Shown: one piece after another, positions 35,959 to 43,511 of the stretch
How the letters are laid out: each line of letters opens with the position of its first letter
Position numbering within the stretch: position 1 is the stretch's first letter
Assembly: GCA_002490775.1 (NCBI GenBank)
Contig: DKUR01000019.1
Span: forward strand, 42,924 to 106,923
Length of the DNA stretch: 64,000 bases
Reading direction: 5' to 3'
From: Lachnospiraceae bacterium UBA7199
GTDB taxonomy: Bacteria > Bacillota > Clostridia > Lachnospirales > Lachnospiraceae
Notes under the pieces: generated by a model
What the model was told of the DNA's origin: nothing
What the model saw: the letters and a program-made list of their open reading frames with translations, nothing else
The model's database searches: none
Program-made: the position numbers and the translations under genes

Positions 35959-36936
35959 CTATCTGATCACTGCAAAAAACATATCGGCAATATAAAGCAG
36001 AACCATCATAATCCCCTCTAAGCGTCTTAACGTTTTACCGCTTGTCAAAAACAGCAAAGTCAGCAGACTGGCAAGAATCAGGATTCCCATATCATAAACT
36101 GATGCCGTATTCACTGCCACAGGATGAACAACTGCTGAAATGCCCAAAATAAATAAAAGATTGAAAATATTAGAGCCTATTACATTCCCTACCGCAAGCC
36201 CTGTTTCTCCTTTTCGGGCTGCAACAACAGATGTTACCAGTTCAGGAAGGGATGTACCGATTGCAATAATTGTCAACCCAATCAGTGTTTCCGTCATTCC
36301 CAGTGTTTTTGCAATTTCTTTTGCGCCATATACAACACATTGTCCGCCTCCCACAATCAGGATCAGACCAACAGCTATTAATAAAATACATTTCCATACA
36401 GGCTGCTTCTTTGCATCTGTCTCCTGTACTGGATGCTTTTTTGCGTCTGCTATCAGATAAATTATGTAGATGATAAATAAAGCTATAAGAAATCCCCCTG
36501 CGATTCTGCTCACATTTCCCGCACAGCTTTTCATATCGGTGCTCAAAACGTCTCCCGAAAAAATAAATTTTCCACTAGTTAAAAAAAACACCAGCATTGC
36601 TGCCACAATAGAAACCGGAAAATCCCTTTTCAGCACCTCCTTCTGCGCCGAAACAGGATATATAATGGCACATATCCCAAGTACTCCTAACAAATTAAAG
36701 ATATTAGAGCCAACAACATTACTCAATGCAATTTCATTTGCCTTTTGAAAGGCTGCCGTTGTGCTGACTGCAAGTTCTGGCGCACTTGTTCCTACTGCCA
36801 CAATCGTCAGTCCAATGATCAATCCCGGCACTTTAAAGTTCTTTGCAAGGGCTGCACTTCCATCAACAAAAAGATCTGCCCCCTTAATCAGTGCGGCAAA
36901 ACCAATAACCAAAATCATTACACACATAAAAAACAT
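35959..36936 (-). CDS. calcium/sodium antiporter (CaxA/YrbG family)
   Basis: A 325-residue cation exchanger with about ten membrane spans and the two inverted alpha repeats typical of the CaCA superfamily. The first is TIVAVGTSAPELAVS then VGSNIFNLLGVLGI near residues 45-95. The second is TIIAIGTSLPELVTS then IGSNIFNLLFILGI near 220-265. The paired acidic residues in the two PEL motifs bind the cation. It is expressed behind a yybP-ykoY manganese riboswitch, a frequent partner of this family, which suggests that it exports Mn2+ or exchanges divalent cations under Mn2+ excess. Confidence 0.92.
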   Translation of the reverse strand: MFFMCVMILVIGFAALIKGADLFVDGSAALAKNFKVPGLIIGLTIVAVGTSAPELAVSTTAAFQKANEIALSNVVGSNIFNLLGVLGICAIIYPVSAQKEVLKRDFPVSIVAAMLVFFLTSGKFIFSGDVLSTDMKSCAGNVSRIAGGFLIALFIIYIIYLIADAKKHPVQETDAKKQPVWKCILLIAVGLILIVGGGQCVVYGAKEIAKTLGMTETLIGLTIIAIGTSLPELVTSVVAARKGETGLAVGNVIGSNIFNLLFILGISAVVHPVAVNTASVYDMGILILASLLTLLFLTSGKTLRRLEGIMMVLLYIADMFFAVIR

Positions 36937-36964
36937 ATCATTACTCTCCTTGTCTTATCTGCAG

Positions 36965-37100
36965 AAAAAAAGCGAGCTTTTTACTGCATTATTTGCAGTA
37001 AAAGTCTCGCTTCATAAACATATCCCGAGGAATCATGTTCCCGTACTGACGCAAATATGTCACATACAATCGTATGCAAGCTACTCCCTGTTACTTAGCT
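36965..37100 (-). ncRNA. yybP-ykoY manganese riboswitch with terminator
   Basis: Read on the minus strand, the 5' strand carries AACAGGGAGTAGCTT and the 3' strand GCGAGACTTTTACTGC, the two conserved segments of the yybP-ykoY class. They pair as P1 (AGTAACAG with CTTTTACT). The internal arms GTACGGGAACATG / CATGATTCCTCGGG are visible. The 3' P1 strand also forms a long terminator stem, GCGAGACTTTTACTGCA / TGCAGTAAAAAGCTCGC, then seven T. Metal binding should therefore prevent termination and switch the exchanger gene on. Confidence 0.85.
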
Positions 37101-37103
37101 TTT

Positions 37104-37132
37104 ATTATATCAAAGGCAATATTTCAAGTCAA
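37104..37132 (-). promoter_or_regulatory. promoter of the riboswitch-exchanger unit
   Basis: Minus strand TTGACT (37127-37132), 17-bp spacer, TATAAT (37104-37109), directly before the aptamer and abutting the stop of the upstream gene. Confidence 0.75.
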
Positions 37133-37135
37133 GAT

Positions 37136-38191
37136 TTAAGCGCCTGTAATTGTAAGCGCATGCATATAGGCATCTGAACCTCTTGCACAAGTCACTGTAA
37201 CTTTCTTATCCGTCACCAACACCTTTAGGTTCGTAACGCTGTTTACCGCATCAAGTTTTAATTCCATTTCTCCCTGAGGCGTATTCAAAAACAACACATT
37301 TTCAGTAGATTTGCTTCCCACTGTCCCGGTAACCGTTGCCGGTGAAGAGGTATCAATAGTAGCAGCGGTAAAGGCGGTCTTAACACCTGTAATAACAGCC
37401 GCATGCATATAAGCATCTGAACCCCTGTAAACAGATACTGTCAAAGATCTGTCAGGTGTAAGAACCATACCGCTTCTGGAGTCCGTGTAATTATCTATTA
37501 CAATCTGCATTTCGCCGCCAGAAGTTGCCAAATAAAGCAGATTTTCTTTTGTGCTCTTTTTCACTGTTCCGGTAACTGATGTAGTAGGCTCTGTAATTGT
37601 ACCTGCCGGTGCCGGTGTAAGTGATGAGGCCACATTCGCCGCTACTCCGCTGGAAATACTGATTGCATGCATATAGGCATCCGAGCCTCTTGCACATACA
37701 ATGGTATAACTCTCTCCCACCATTAAAATCTTACATCCGCTCATGTCTGTGGTGCTGTCCAGCTTAATCTGCATTTCTCCCTGAGGCGTATTCACATATA
37801 ACACATCGCCAGTGGTCTTTTTGCCAATGGTTCCCGCTACCGTTGCAGCAGAAGAGGTGTCAACCGAAACTCCGGCAGTCTGGGTATTACTCGTTATTTT
37901 AACTGCATGAAGGTATCCGTCAGAACCGTGAGATACGGAAACGCTTACCTTATAATCTGGAAGCAGAATTTTGCATCCACTGGTATCGGTACTGCTATCC
38001 AGCTTAATTTCCATCTTTCCTTCCTTCGTAGATAAAAGGAGCAGTTCAGAAGTTGTTCCAGACATCACCGTTCCCTCTACCGTTGCAATAACTTCCGCCG
38101 CCTGTACCTTAAGCTGGCCTGCTGGCATCATAAGCATACCTAATATCAGACAGACTGCCAGATATATTTTTCCAGTTCTTTTCTTTTTCAT
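37136..38191 (-). CDS. secreted protein with four approximately 80-residue repeats
   Basis: A 351-residue protein with a signal peptide (GKIYLAVCLILGMLMMPAG, ending QAAEV). I do not recognise its family. Four repeats follow, near residues 38-110, 120-190, 210-275 and 285-350. Each has the pattern TVxGTVxxxTxxxLLxL, then GEMxIKLDSxTD, then a hydrophobic strand and ends RGSDAYMHAxxI. The repeats look like small beta-barrel units, OB- or SH3-like, but I cannot name them. There is no anchor or catalytic motif. The start codon is the ATG at 38191, seven bases after GGAGG. The flanking units both carry manganese riboswitches, so a metal-related envelope role is possible but unproven. Confidence 0.85.
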   Translation of the reverse strand: MKKKRTGKIYLAVCLILGMLMMPAGQLKVQAAEVIATVEGTVMSGTTSELLLLSTKEGKMEIKLDSSTDTSGCKILLPDYKVSVSVSHGSDGYLHAVKITSNTQTAGVSVDTSSAATVAGTIGKKTTGDVLYVNTPQGEMQIKLDSTTDMSGCKILMVGESYTIVCARGSDAYMHAISISSGVAANVASSLTPAPAGTITEPTTSVTGTVKKSTKENLLYLATSGGEMQIVIDNYTDSRSGMVLTPDRSLTVSVYRGSDAYMHAAVITGVKTAFTAATIDTSSPATVTGTVGSKSTENVLFLNTPQGEMELKLDAVNSVTNLKVLVTDKKVTVTCARGSDAYMHALTITGA

Positions 38192-38227
38192 CACCATACC
38201 TCCGTTGTATTTTCGCAGTCAAATACC

Positions 38228-38345
38228 CTATCGCAAGCAGCAGGGCATCAAACTTGAATCGCCCCAAGGGCGGGATATTTAACCCTCGCGGCATTCGCCA
38301 AATGGACGCTGACGCGTCCGCTTGGCTCATTGCCCGCGGGAATAA
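38228..38345. repeat. palindromic intergenic repeat (copy A)
   Basis: A dense set of hairpins follows the sequence CGCAAGCAGCAGGGCATCAA. A GCCCC/GGGGC-like stem (near 38262) is followed by GCCAAATGGAC / GTCCGCTTGGC (38297-38326), then GGCTCATTGCCCGCGGGAATAA. The second half is nearly identical to 40505-40555, so it is a dispersed repeat family. It lies in the leader of the repeat-protein gene. Confidence 0.7.
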
Positions 38346-38479
38346 TCCAGCCGCAAAAACATAGGCTGAACCAGATTCTATTATTGTATAATGAGTTTAC
38401 ATAATATGTAAATTTATCATACAATAGATAACCGGAAAAAGCAAGATAAGTGCTGGCAGTCTTAATAAAAAAATAATGT

Positions 38480-39346
38480 TTAATAGAAAATTTGGGCAAT
38501 TGGAGAGGTTTCATCAATGATCAATGTCTTGTTATCCCCTGTCATAGTTGTCTTTGCTGCATCTAATGCCCGAAGGAAAAGGTAAAAATCAGCCTTTTCG
38601 GGATCATTATACGCCTCACTTAAAATTCTCATATATTCAGCCTCTCCTTTTGCAATGATCTCCGCCGCTTTTGCATCCGCCTCAGACTGCATGACAATAA
38701 TCTCTGCAATGGTATTGTTGGATATTTCCTTTGCTTCTTCCTGCCCTTCCGCCTGATAGGTGGCTGCAATATTATTTCTTTCAGAAATCATACGCTCGTA
38801 TACTGCACTTTTGTTTTCATCCGGCAGATCCAAAGACTTGGTCTCCACTGCCAGAAGTTTAATTCCATATTGTTCCAGGGTATTGCCGATATTATCCTGA
38901 ATTGCCTGAGCCAGTTCCCCGTCGCGTCCGCTGATCACTTCCTCCTGGCTTAAACTGCTGATCACGTTTTTCAAGCTGTTGTACACGATCGTATCAATTC
39001 GAAATTCTGCATTGCTTTTCTGGGCGCTTAAGGTTTGGGTGTATTTATAAGGATCTTCAATTTCCCATAGTACAAAGCAGTCTGCAATCATGGATTTTTT
39101 GTCCTTAGTCATAACATCACTTACCGCAAGATCGTATAGCAGCACTTCTTTTTCAATCTTTTCCGCAGTTTGTATAAAGGGTATCTTCATACTAAGCCCG
39201 GGAGTTTCATAAATTTTTTCAATCTTTCCAAACTGCTTGATCACCGTATATTCATTGGGATAAGTTACCACAATACTGGTATTAACTAAAAGGAACCCGG
39301 CAAACAGGATTACAACAATTATTCCAAAACTAAATTTTTTCTTCAT
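38480..39346 (-). CDS. hflC: SPFH/Band-7 membrane protease regulator HflC-like
   Basis: A 288-residue stomatin/prohibitin-type protein. A single N-terminal membrane anchor (FSFGIIVVILFAGFLLVNTS) is followed by the SPFH domain (about 25-190, NEYTVIKQFGKIEKIYETPG). A helical coiled region with AAEIIAKGEAEYMRILSEAY comes next. HflC and HflK form a membrane cage that restrains the FtsH protease. It lies 101 bp after hflK on the same strand. The ATG has a GGAGAG site. The pair is in the normal HflK-HflC order. Confidence 0.9.
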   Translation of the reverse strand: MKKKFSFGIIVVILFAGFLLVNTSIVVTYPNEYTVIKQFGKIEKIYETPGLSMKIPFIQTAEKIEKEVLLYDLAVSDVMTKDKKSMIADCFVLWEIEDPYKYTQTLSAQKSNAEFRIDTIVYNSLKNVISSLSQEEVISGRDGELAQAIQDNIGNTLEQYGIKLLAVETKSLDLPDENKSAVYERMISERNNIAATYQAEGQEEAKEISNNTIAEIIVMQSEADAKAAEIIAKGEAEYMRILSEAYNDPEKADFYLFLRALDAAKTTMTGDNKTLIIDETSPIAQIFY

Positions 39347-39447
39347 ATTCTTCTCTCCATTTCCAAAGCATTTTCCAATGCTTTTTCACATATTGGTTTA
39401 TGACTGTCATGCAGCCTTAAACCTTTCACATGCCTTTTGCAGGCCTA

Positions 39448-40446
39448 TCATTCTTCTTTAGAAGTTTCTGAGATGCCGGCATCCGAACCTGTAAAAGACT
39501 CCAATGGCAGCATTGTCTGGGTGCTTCCGTCGCTTCTTTCAATGATCACTTTCATATCTGGAAGAATTTCTTCCATCGTCTCATAAAACATTCTCTGCTT
39601 AGTGATCAAAGGATATTTTTGATATTCTGCATAAAGCTCGTTAAGCCTTGCCACCTGCCCCTTCGCCTCATTTACCCGTTCTTCTGCCTGGGCCTGCGAC
39701 GTTTTTACTGTTTCATCAGCGGCAGCTCTGGCGGCCGGGATATCTTCGTTTCGTTTCTGATTTGCTTTATTGATTGAAGTTTCTTTTCCCTGCTTTGCAT
39801 TTTCCACATTTTTAAAAGCATTGATCACTTCCTGGGTAGGCGGCTCTGCATCCTGTATCGTGATGTTTACCAACTGTATCCCGATATCCTCCTGATCCAG
39901 TCTGGTAACGATCTTTTCTTTGATGGATGCCTGAATTTCACTTTTCCCTGTGGTAATTACACTATCCACATCATAAAGTCCAATGGTATCACGTATGTAG
40001 CTTTGCGTCAGATTTTTCAGAATTGCTACAGGGTTTTCCGAAGAATAAAGATACTTAACCGGATCTGTCACCCGATATTCCACATAAAAATCCACATTCA
40101 CAAAGTTATAATCTCTGGTGATCATAAAGGATTCCCCGTCAACCGATACATCTGTATTGGCGTCATAACCAATAGGAAATCCATTGATGGTTTTAGGGAC
40201 TCTGGTAACCCTTTGCACATAGGGGAATTTTAAATGAATTCCTGACTCCTCTATGATTTTGGGAACGCCAAAGGTGGTAACTACTGCATACTCATTTTCC
40301 TTTAAGGAATAAATGCTCCCGGCCAGAAGATAAAGAGCTGCCAGCATTACAACTATGATGCCTGCTATCTTTGCCACTACCGGTCCTTTCTTCCTTTTAT
40401 CGGGGTTTGCCTGTTCATAAACAGGGCCATTTCTTTTTGTAAACAT
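39448..40446 (-). CDS. hflK: SPFH/Band-7 membrane protease regulator HflK-like
   Basis: Partner of HflC, 332 residues from the chosen ATG at 40446 (strong AAAGGAGG site). Residues about 25-45 are a membrane anchor (VVAKIAGIIVVMLAALYLLA). The SPFH domain follows, with ENEYAVVTTFGVPKIIEESG, and a coiled stretch has NVENAKQGKETSINKANQKR. The longer frame to 40590 runs through the riboswitch leader and is not used. Unusually, its transcript begins with a manganese riboswitch. The HflK/HflC cage modulates FtsH. Confidence 0.9.
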   Translation of the reverse strand: MFTKRNGPVYEQANPDKRKKGPVVAKIAGIIVVMLAALYLLAGSIYSLKENEYAVVTTFGVPKIIEESGIHLKFPYVQRVTRVPKTINGFPIGYDANTDVSVDGESFMITRDYNFVNVDFYVEYRVTDPVKYLYSSENPVAILKNLTQSYIRDTIGLYDVDSVITTGKSEIQASIKEKIVTRLDQEDIGIQLVNITIQDAEPPTQEVINAFKNVENAKQGKETSINKANQKRNEDIPAARAAADETVKTSQAQAEERVNEAKGQVARLNELYAEYQKYPLITKQRMFYETMEEILPDMKVIIERSDGSTQTMLPLESFTGSDAGISETSKEE

Positions 40447-40504
40447 AAATTTTCCTCCTTTTACTCTTATGATAATTGAGACAGGTAATTTTATTCCGCA
40501 GCAG

Positions 40505-40555
40505 CCGCCAAATGGACATGCCATCATGTCCGCTTGGCTCGTTGTACATGGGAAT
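40505..40555. repeat. palindromic intergenic repeat (copy B)
   Basis: CGCCAAATGGACATGCCATC begins a stem GCCAAATGGAC / GTCCGCTTGGC followed by GGCTCGTTG and GGGAATAA. It matches the 3' half of the repeat at 38296-38345 with few changes. It lies between the riboswitch terminator and the hflK ribosome site. Confidence 0.7.
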
Positions 40556-40700
40556 AAAAAAAGACCTCTACCGCAGTATCCATACTGCAATAAAAGTCTT
40601 GCTACAGCTATTCTGATTCGAATCGGATGTTTACATCGTCCTGACGGTTCGAATATACTTGGGATAATTCCCTCGTATCAGCTACTCCCTCTTACCTGTT
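40555..40700 (-). ncRNA. yybP-ykoY manganese riboswitch upstream of hflKC
   Basis: Minus strand: the 5' conserved strand GTAAGAGGGAGTAGCTGA and the 3' conserved strand TAGCAAGACTTTTATTGC pair as P1 (TAAGAG with CTTTTA). Internal arms include CGATTCGAATC-type pairing near 40615-40660. The 3' P1 strand is shared with a perfect terminator stem (AGACTTTTATTGCAGTA / TACTGCGGTAGAGGTCT with G-U pairs, then six T) at 40557-40599. Mn2+ binding would permit read-through into hflK. The motif match is good; control of HflKC by it is inferred. Confidence 0.78.
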
Positions 40701-40706
40701 GAAATT

Positions 40707-40735
40707 ATAATACTATATTGTTAATTTTTTGTCAA
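40707..40735 (-). promoter_or_regulatory. promoter of the riboswitch-hflKC unit
   Basis: Minus strand TTGACA (40730-40735), 17-bp spacer, TATTAT (40707-40712), directly before the aptamer. Confidence 0.7.
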
Positions 40736-40806
40736 GAGGTTTTACGAATAAATTTTACTACCCTCTCATATTCTTTTTTAAGCATTTTACCAATAGGTTT
40801 TTCTTT

Positions 40807-41417
40807 ATGAAACAAACGCGTTATCAGCTTTTTCTGGTTATCTTCTGCCTGCTTTTAGCAGCCATCTGTCTTCTGGCCGGCACTCATATCCGCCAAAAAG
40901 AACCCTCTGCCATTGAAGTAGCAGCCGGCGTTAATGGCAATTATATTAAGTGGGTAGATTTCAACGTTTCCTATGAGGCTCTCTGTGCAGCCTATGAACT
41001 GGATGTGGAAAGCTATGACAGTCCTGTTCATCTTAACTGGATTGAGCTGCTTGCTTACGCTGGTGCAAAAGGCGGCGGCAGCTTTGACAAAAAAAGCGTA
41101 TCTCTAATCAAAAAACTTGCATCAGAACTTTCTTCCGGTGAAACCACAATTGCTGAACTTACAAAAGATATGGATTATTATGATTATTACTATGAAGCTT
41201 ATGAGGCTGTGCTTGGGGGAATGGTTGGAGAATATGAGATAGAGCAGGAAAATGAATCCAGTGAAAAAATCTGGAAAAAGGTATACGGACTTAAAGCATT
41301 TTCACCAATTGCAAAGGGCTTTGAATATAATGACTATGACGATTTTGGTTTCTCCAGAAGCTACGGATACAAGCGTCCCCATCTTGGACACGACATGATG
41401 GGGCAGGTGGGTACACC
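40807..41417 (+). pseudogene. M23 metallopeptidase, 5' fragment (split by serine-recombinase element)
   Basis: N-terminal half of an M23 (lysostaphin-type) peptidoglycan peptidase. Residues 1-25 are a signal-anchor (YQLFLVIFCLLLAAICLLAG). A tyrosine-rich helical region (DMDYYDYYYEAYEAVLGG) follows. The first zinc motif HLGHD lies near residues 193-197. The frame reads DMMGQVGTP and then enters the element, adding NCIENYRLCIEI before a stop at 41457. The second zinc motif is on the 3' fragment at 45230, so this fragment cannot be active. Joining at GGTACACC gives a 361-residue uninterrupted protein. The ATG has only a weak site (AATAGG). Confidence 0.85.
41410..41417 (+). other. attL core of the serine-recombinase element
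   Basis: GGTACACC, an exact 8-bp direct repeat of 45222-45229. Inside the element it is followed by AAATTGCAT. Confidence 0.85.
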
Positions 41418-41477
41418 AAATTGCATAGAAAACTATAGATTATGCATAGAAATATAAAAAAGCAGTAGTTCAGTGCC

Positions 41478-41663
41478 ATGACGAAAACAGATTATTATTT
41501 AAGGGAAGAAGACCATGTGCTGCGAAAAGAAAACAGCGAAACAAATTTTACGGTCAAACTGCATTTTGCAAAAGAGGATAGGGATGAAACAATCATTGAC
41601 GAAATACAGGAGATTTTACTTGAAACATACACAAAAAATTACATACCCAAAGGAGATGATTGA
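41478..41663 (+). CDS. small element-encoded protein upstream of recombinase
   Basis: A 61-residue acidic protein (LHFAKEDRDETIIDEIQEIL) with no recognised domain. It lies at the left end of the element and its stop overlaps the recombinase start, so the two are translationally coupled. Small proteins in this position in Clostridial serine-recombinase elements (TnpW-like) are common, and some may act as directionality factors; that is inference. The ribosome site is weak. Confidence 0.5.
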   Translation: MTKTDYYLREEDHVLRKENSETNFTVKLHFAKEDRDETIIDEIQEILLETYTKNYIPKGDD

Positions 41664-43386
41664 CATAGAAAAAGAACAAGCTGCAAAAAGAGTTGGCTGT
41701 TTATACAGAGTCAGCACCCAAAAACAGGTAAATCTGGAAGATGATATTCCCATGCAGCGAAACGCCTGTATGGAATATATCAGAAAAAAAGATGGCTGGA
41801 AGCTGGCCAGAGAATACATTGAACCCGGAGTCTCCGGCTACCACAAAGGGCTTAATGACAGAAAGGTGCTGAAAGAGGTCATCAAAGATGTGGGCAATAA
41901 GCAAATCGATGTGCTTCTTGTTTTTATGTTTGACCGCATTGGCAGGAAAGACAACGAAACGCCCTTTCTTTTAAAGCGGATTGTGGAATGCGGCGTGGAG
42001 GTCTGGAGCGTCTGCGAAGGACAGCAGACTTTTGAAAATTCATCTGATAATTTAATGAACATCATACGATTCTGGGGCGCAAATACGGAAAGCCAAAAAA
42101 CAGCGGCAAGGGTGGACAGCGGCAGAAACTATGCCACCAAAAAGGGGCAATTTACAGGCGGTATCGTTGCATACGGATATCAGTTAGTTCCCACCGGAAA
42201 GCTGGACCGGAAAAACCGCATGATCAATGAATTTATCAAAGAACCTTTCGAAAGCGGTATCGTAGAAGATATTTATGACAAGCTCATTGATGAAAATATG
42301 AGTCTGTATGCAATAGCCGCCTATCTGAATGAAGACAGGCAGTTAAGAACCAGAAAAGGAAATTTATGGAGTACCTCCACCATACGTAATATGATAAAAA
42401 ATCCATTATACAAAGGATATATGTCCTATGGAAAAACAAGAATGAAAGAAGTGGAAAGAACTTCCTTTAGCGAAATTACCAAAGAAACCTTTCTCGATGT
42501 GACAAAAAGGCCCAGGGCTGTGCCGAAAGAAGAATGGGTGTTGTCACAGAACGTCAATCCTGATTATGTAATCGTAAATGAAAAGCGCTGGCAGCTTGCC
42601 CAGGAAATTTTGGAAAAAAGATGTAAAAAATATACCAGTAATCTGCATCCCTCTGTAGACAAAACCTGGAAAAGCTCTCTGTTATTAACCGGATTGATGG
42701 AGTGTGGATACTGTCATGGAAAACTATCCCCGGCTGCCGCCTCACAGAAAATACAAAAAGCTGATGGTTCTATCACAAGACATCACACCGAATTTTATAA
42801 ATGCAATACAAGAGGGCGGGGAAAAAATTTTTGCCCGGCTAAATCATATCTTAGCAGATTAAGGCTGGAAAAATCAGTAATAGAAGAAGTAAATATTTTC
42901 TTAAGCAGCTTGGAACAAATTGACTATTCCTCTAAAATGGCAAATCATCAAAAAAAACTGTTAAAAGAGTCGGAGACAGAAACAGAAAGACTCCTTTCTT
43001 TACAAAAAGAATCCCAAAAGGTACAGGCGCATATGGAGAAGTTCAAGCAGGAGTTATACAAGTCTATCGTTGGCGAAAGCAGCTTTGATGGCAAATATAT
43101 CAACGAATGTTTAAAAACAGCCGAAACAAAAAAAACGGAAATAACTCAAGAAATAGAGCGGTTAAAAAAGAGAATACAACAAAAACACTTGGCAGCGGAT
43201 GAGTGTCCTGGCACAAAAGAAACTCTGCCTTTCCTTCAAAAGATATTTGAAAAAGCATCTTTAAACATAAAGAAAAAAATACTTTCCATACTCATTAAAA
43301 GGATTGTAGTTACAGAAAAGGAAATTGATATTTACTTTAATTTGACTCCAAACAGCTTCCTGCATATTGCACAGAAAACAATTTAA
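41656..43386 (+). CDS. large serine recombinase (site-specific integrase)
   Basis: A 576-residue large serine integrase. The catalytic domain (about 12-155) has the nucleophile Ser20 in CLYRVSTQKQ and the arginine region LLVFMFDRIGRK near 95. The recombinase domain (about 175-280) includes GGIVAYGYQLV and SLYAIAAYLNEDRQLRTR. A zinc ribbon follows with GLMECGYCHGKLS and YKCNTRGRGKNFCPAK (four Cys, near 355-400). Then comes a coiled coil (about 430-515). It presumably integrates and, with a partner factor, excises the element at the GGTACACC core. The start is ambiguous: AAAGGAG directly abuts ATG 41656, so translation may couple to the 61-codon ORF. Confidence 0.92.
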   Translation: MIDIEKEQAAKRVGCLYRVSTQKQVNLEDDIPMQRNACMEYIRKKDGWKLAREYIEPGVSGYHKGLNDRKVLKEVIKDVGNKQIDVLLVFMFDRIGRKDNETPFLLKRIVECGVEVWSVCEGQQTFENSSDNLMNIIRFWGANTESQKTAARVDSGRNYATKKGQFTGGIVAYGYQLVPTGKLDRKNRMINEFIKEPFESGIVEDIYDKLIDENMSLYAIAAYLNEDRQLRTRKGNLWSTSTIRNMIKNPLYKGYMSYGKTRMKEVERTSFSEITKETFLDVTKRPRAVPKEEWVLSQNVNPDYVIVNEKRWQLAQEILEKRCKKYTSNLHPSVDKTWKSSLLLTGLMECGYCHGKLSPAAASQKIQKADGSITRHHTEFYKCNTRGRGKNFCPAKSYLSRLRLEKSVIEEVNIFLSSLEQIDYSSKMANHQKKLLKESETETERLLSLQKESQKVQAHMEKFKQELYKSIVGESSFDGKYINECLKTAETKKTEITQEIERLKKRIQQKHLAADECPGTKETLPFLQKIFEKASLNIKKKILSILIKRIVVTEKEIDIYFNLTPNSFLHIAQKTI

Positions 43387-43419
43387 TGGACAAACAGACA
43401 TAAAAAAATAAATAATTGA

Positions 43420-43448
43420 TTGAAAACGCACCTTGATTTAGATATACT
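43420..43448 (+). promoter_or_regulatory. sigma-A promoter of the chemotaxis receptor gene
   Basis: TTGAAA (43420-43425), 17-bp spacer, TATACT (43443-43448), inside the element, so the receptor can be expressed independently of the recombinase. Confidence 0.65.
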
Positions 43449-43511
43449 TTAAATAACGATAATTGCTTTATAAAGCAGGGTAATGATTTCATTTTTATTA
43501 GGAGAAGGATT

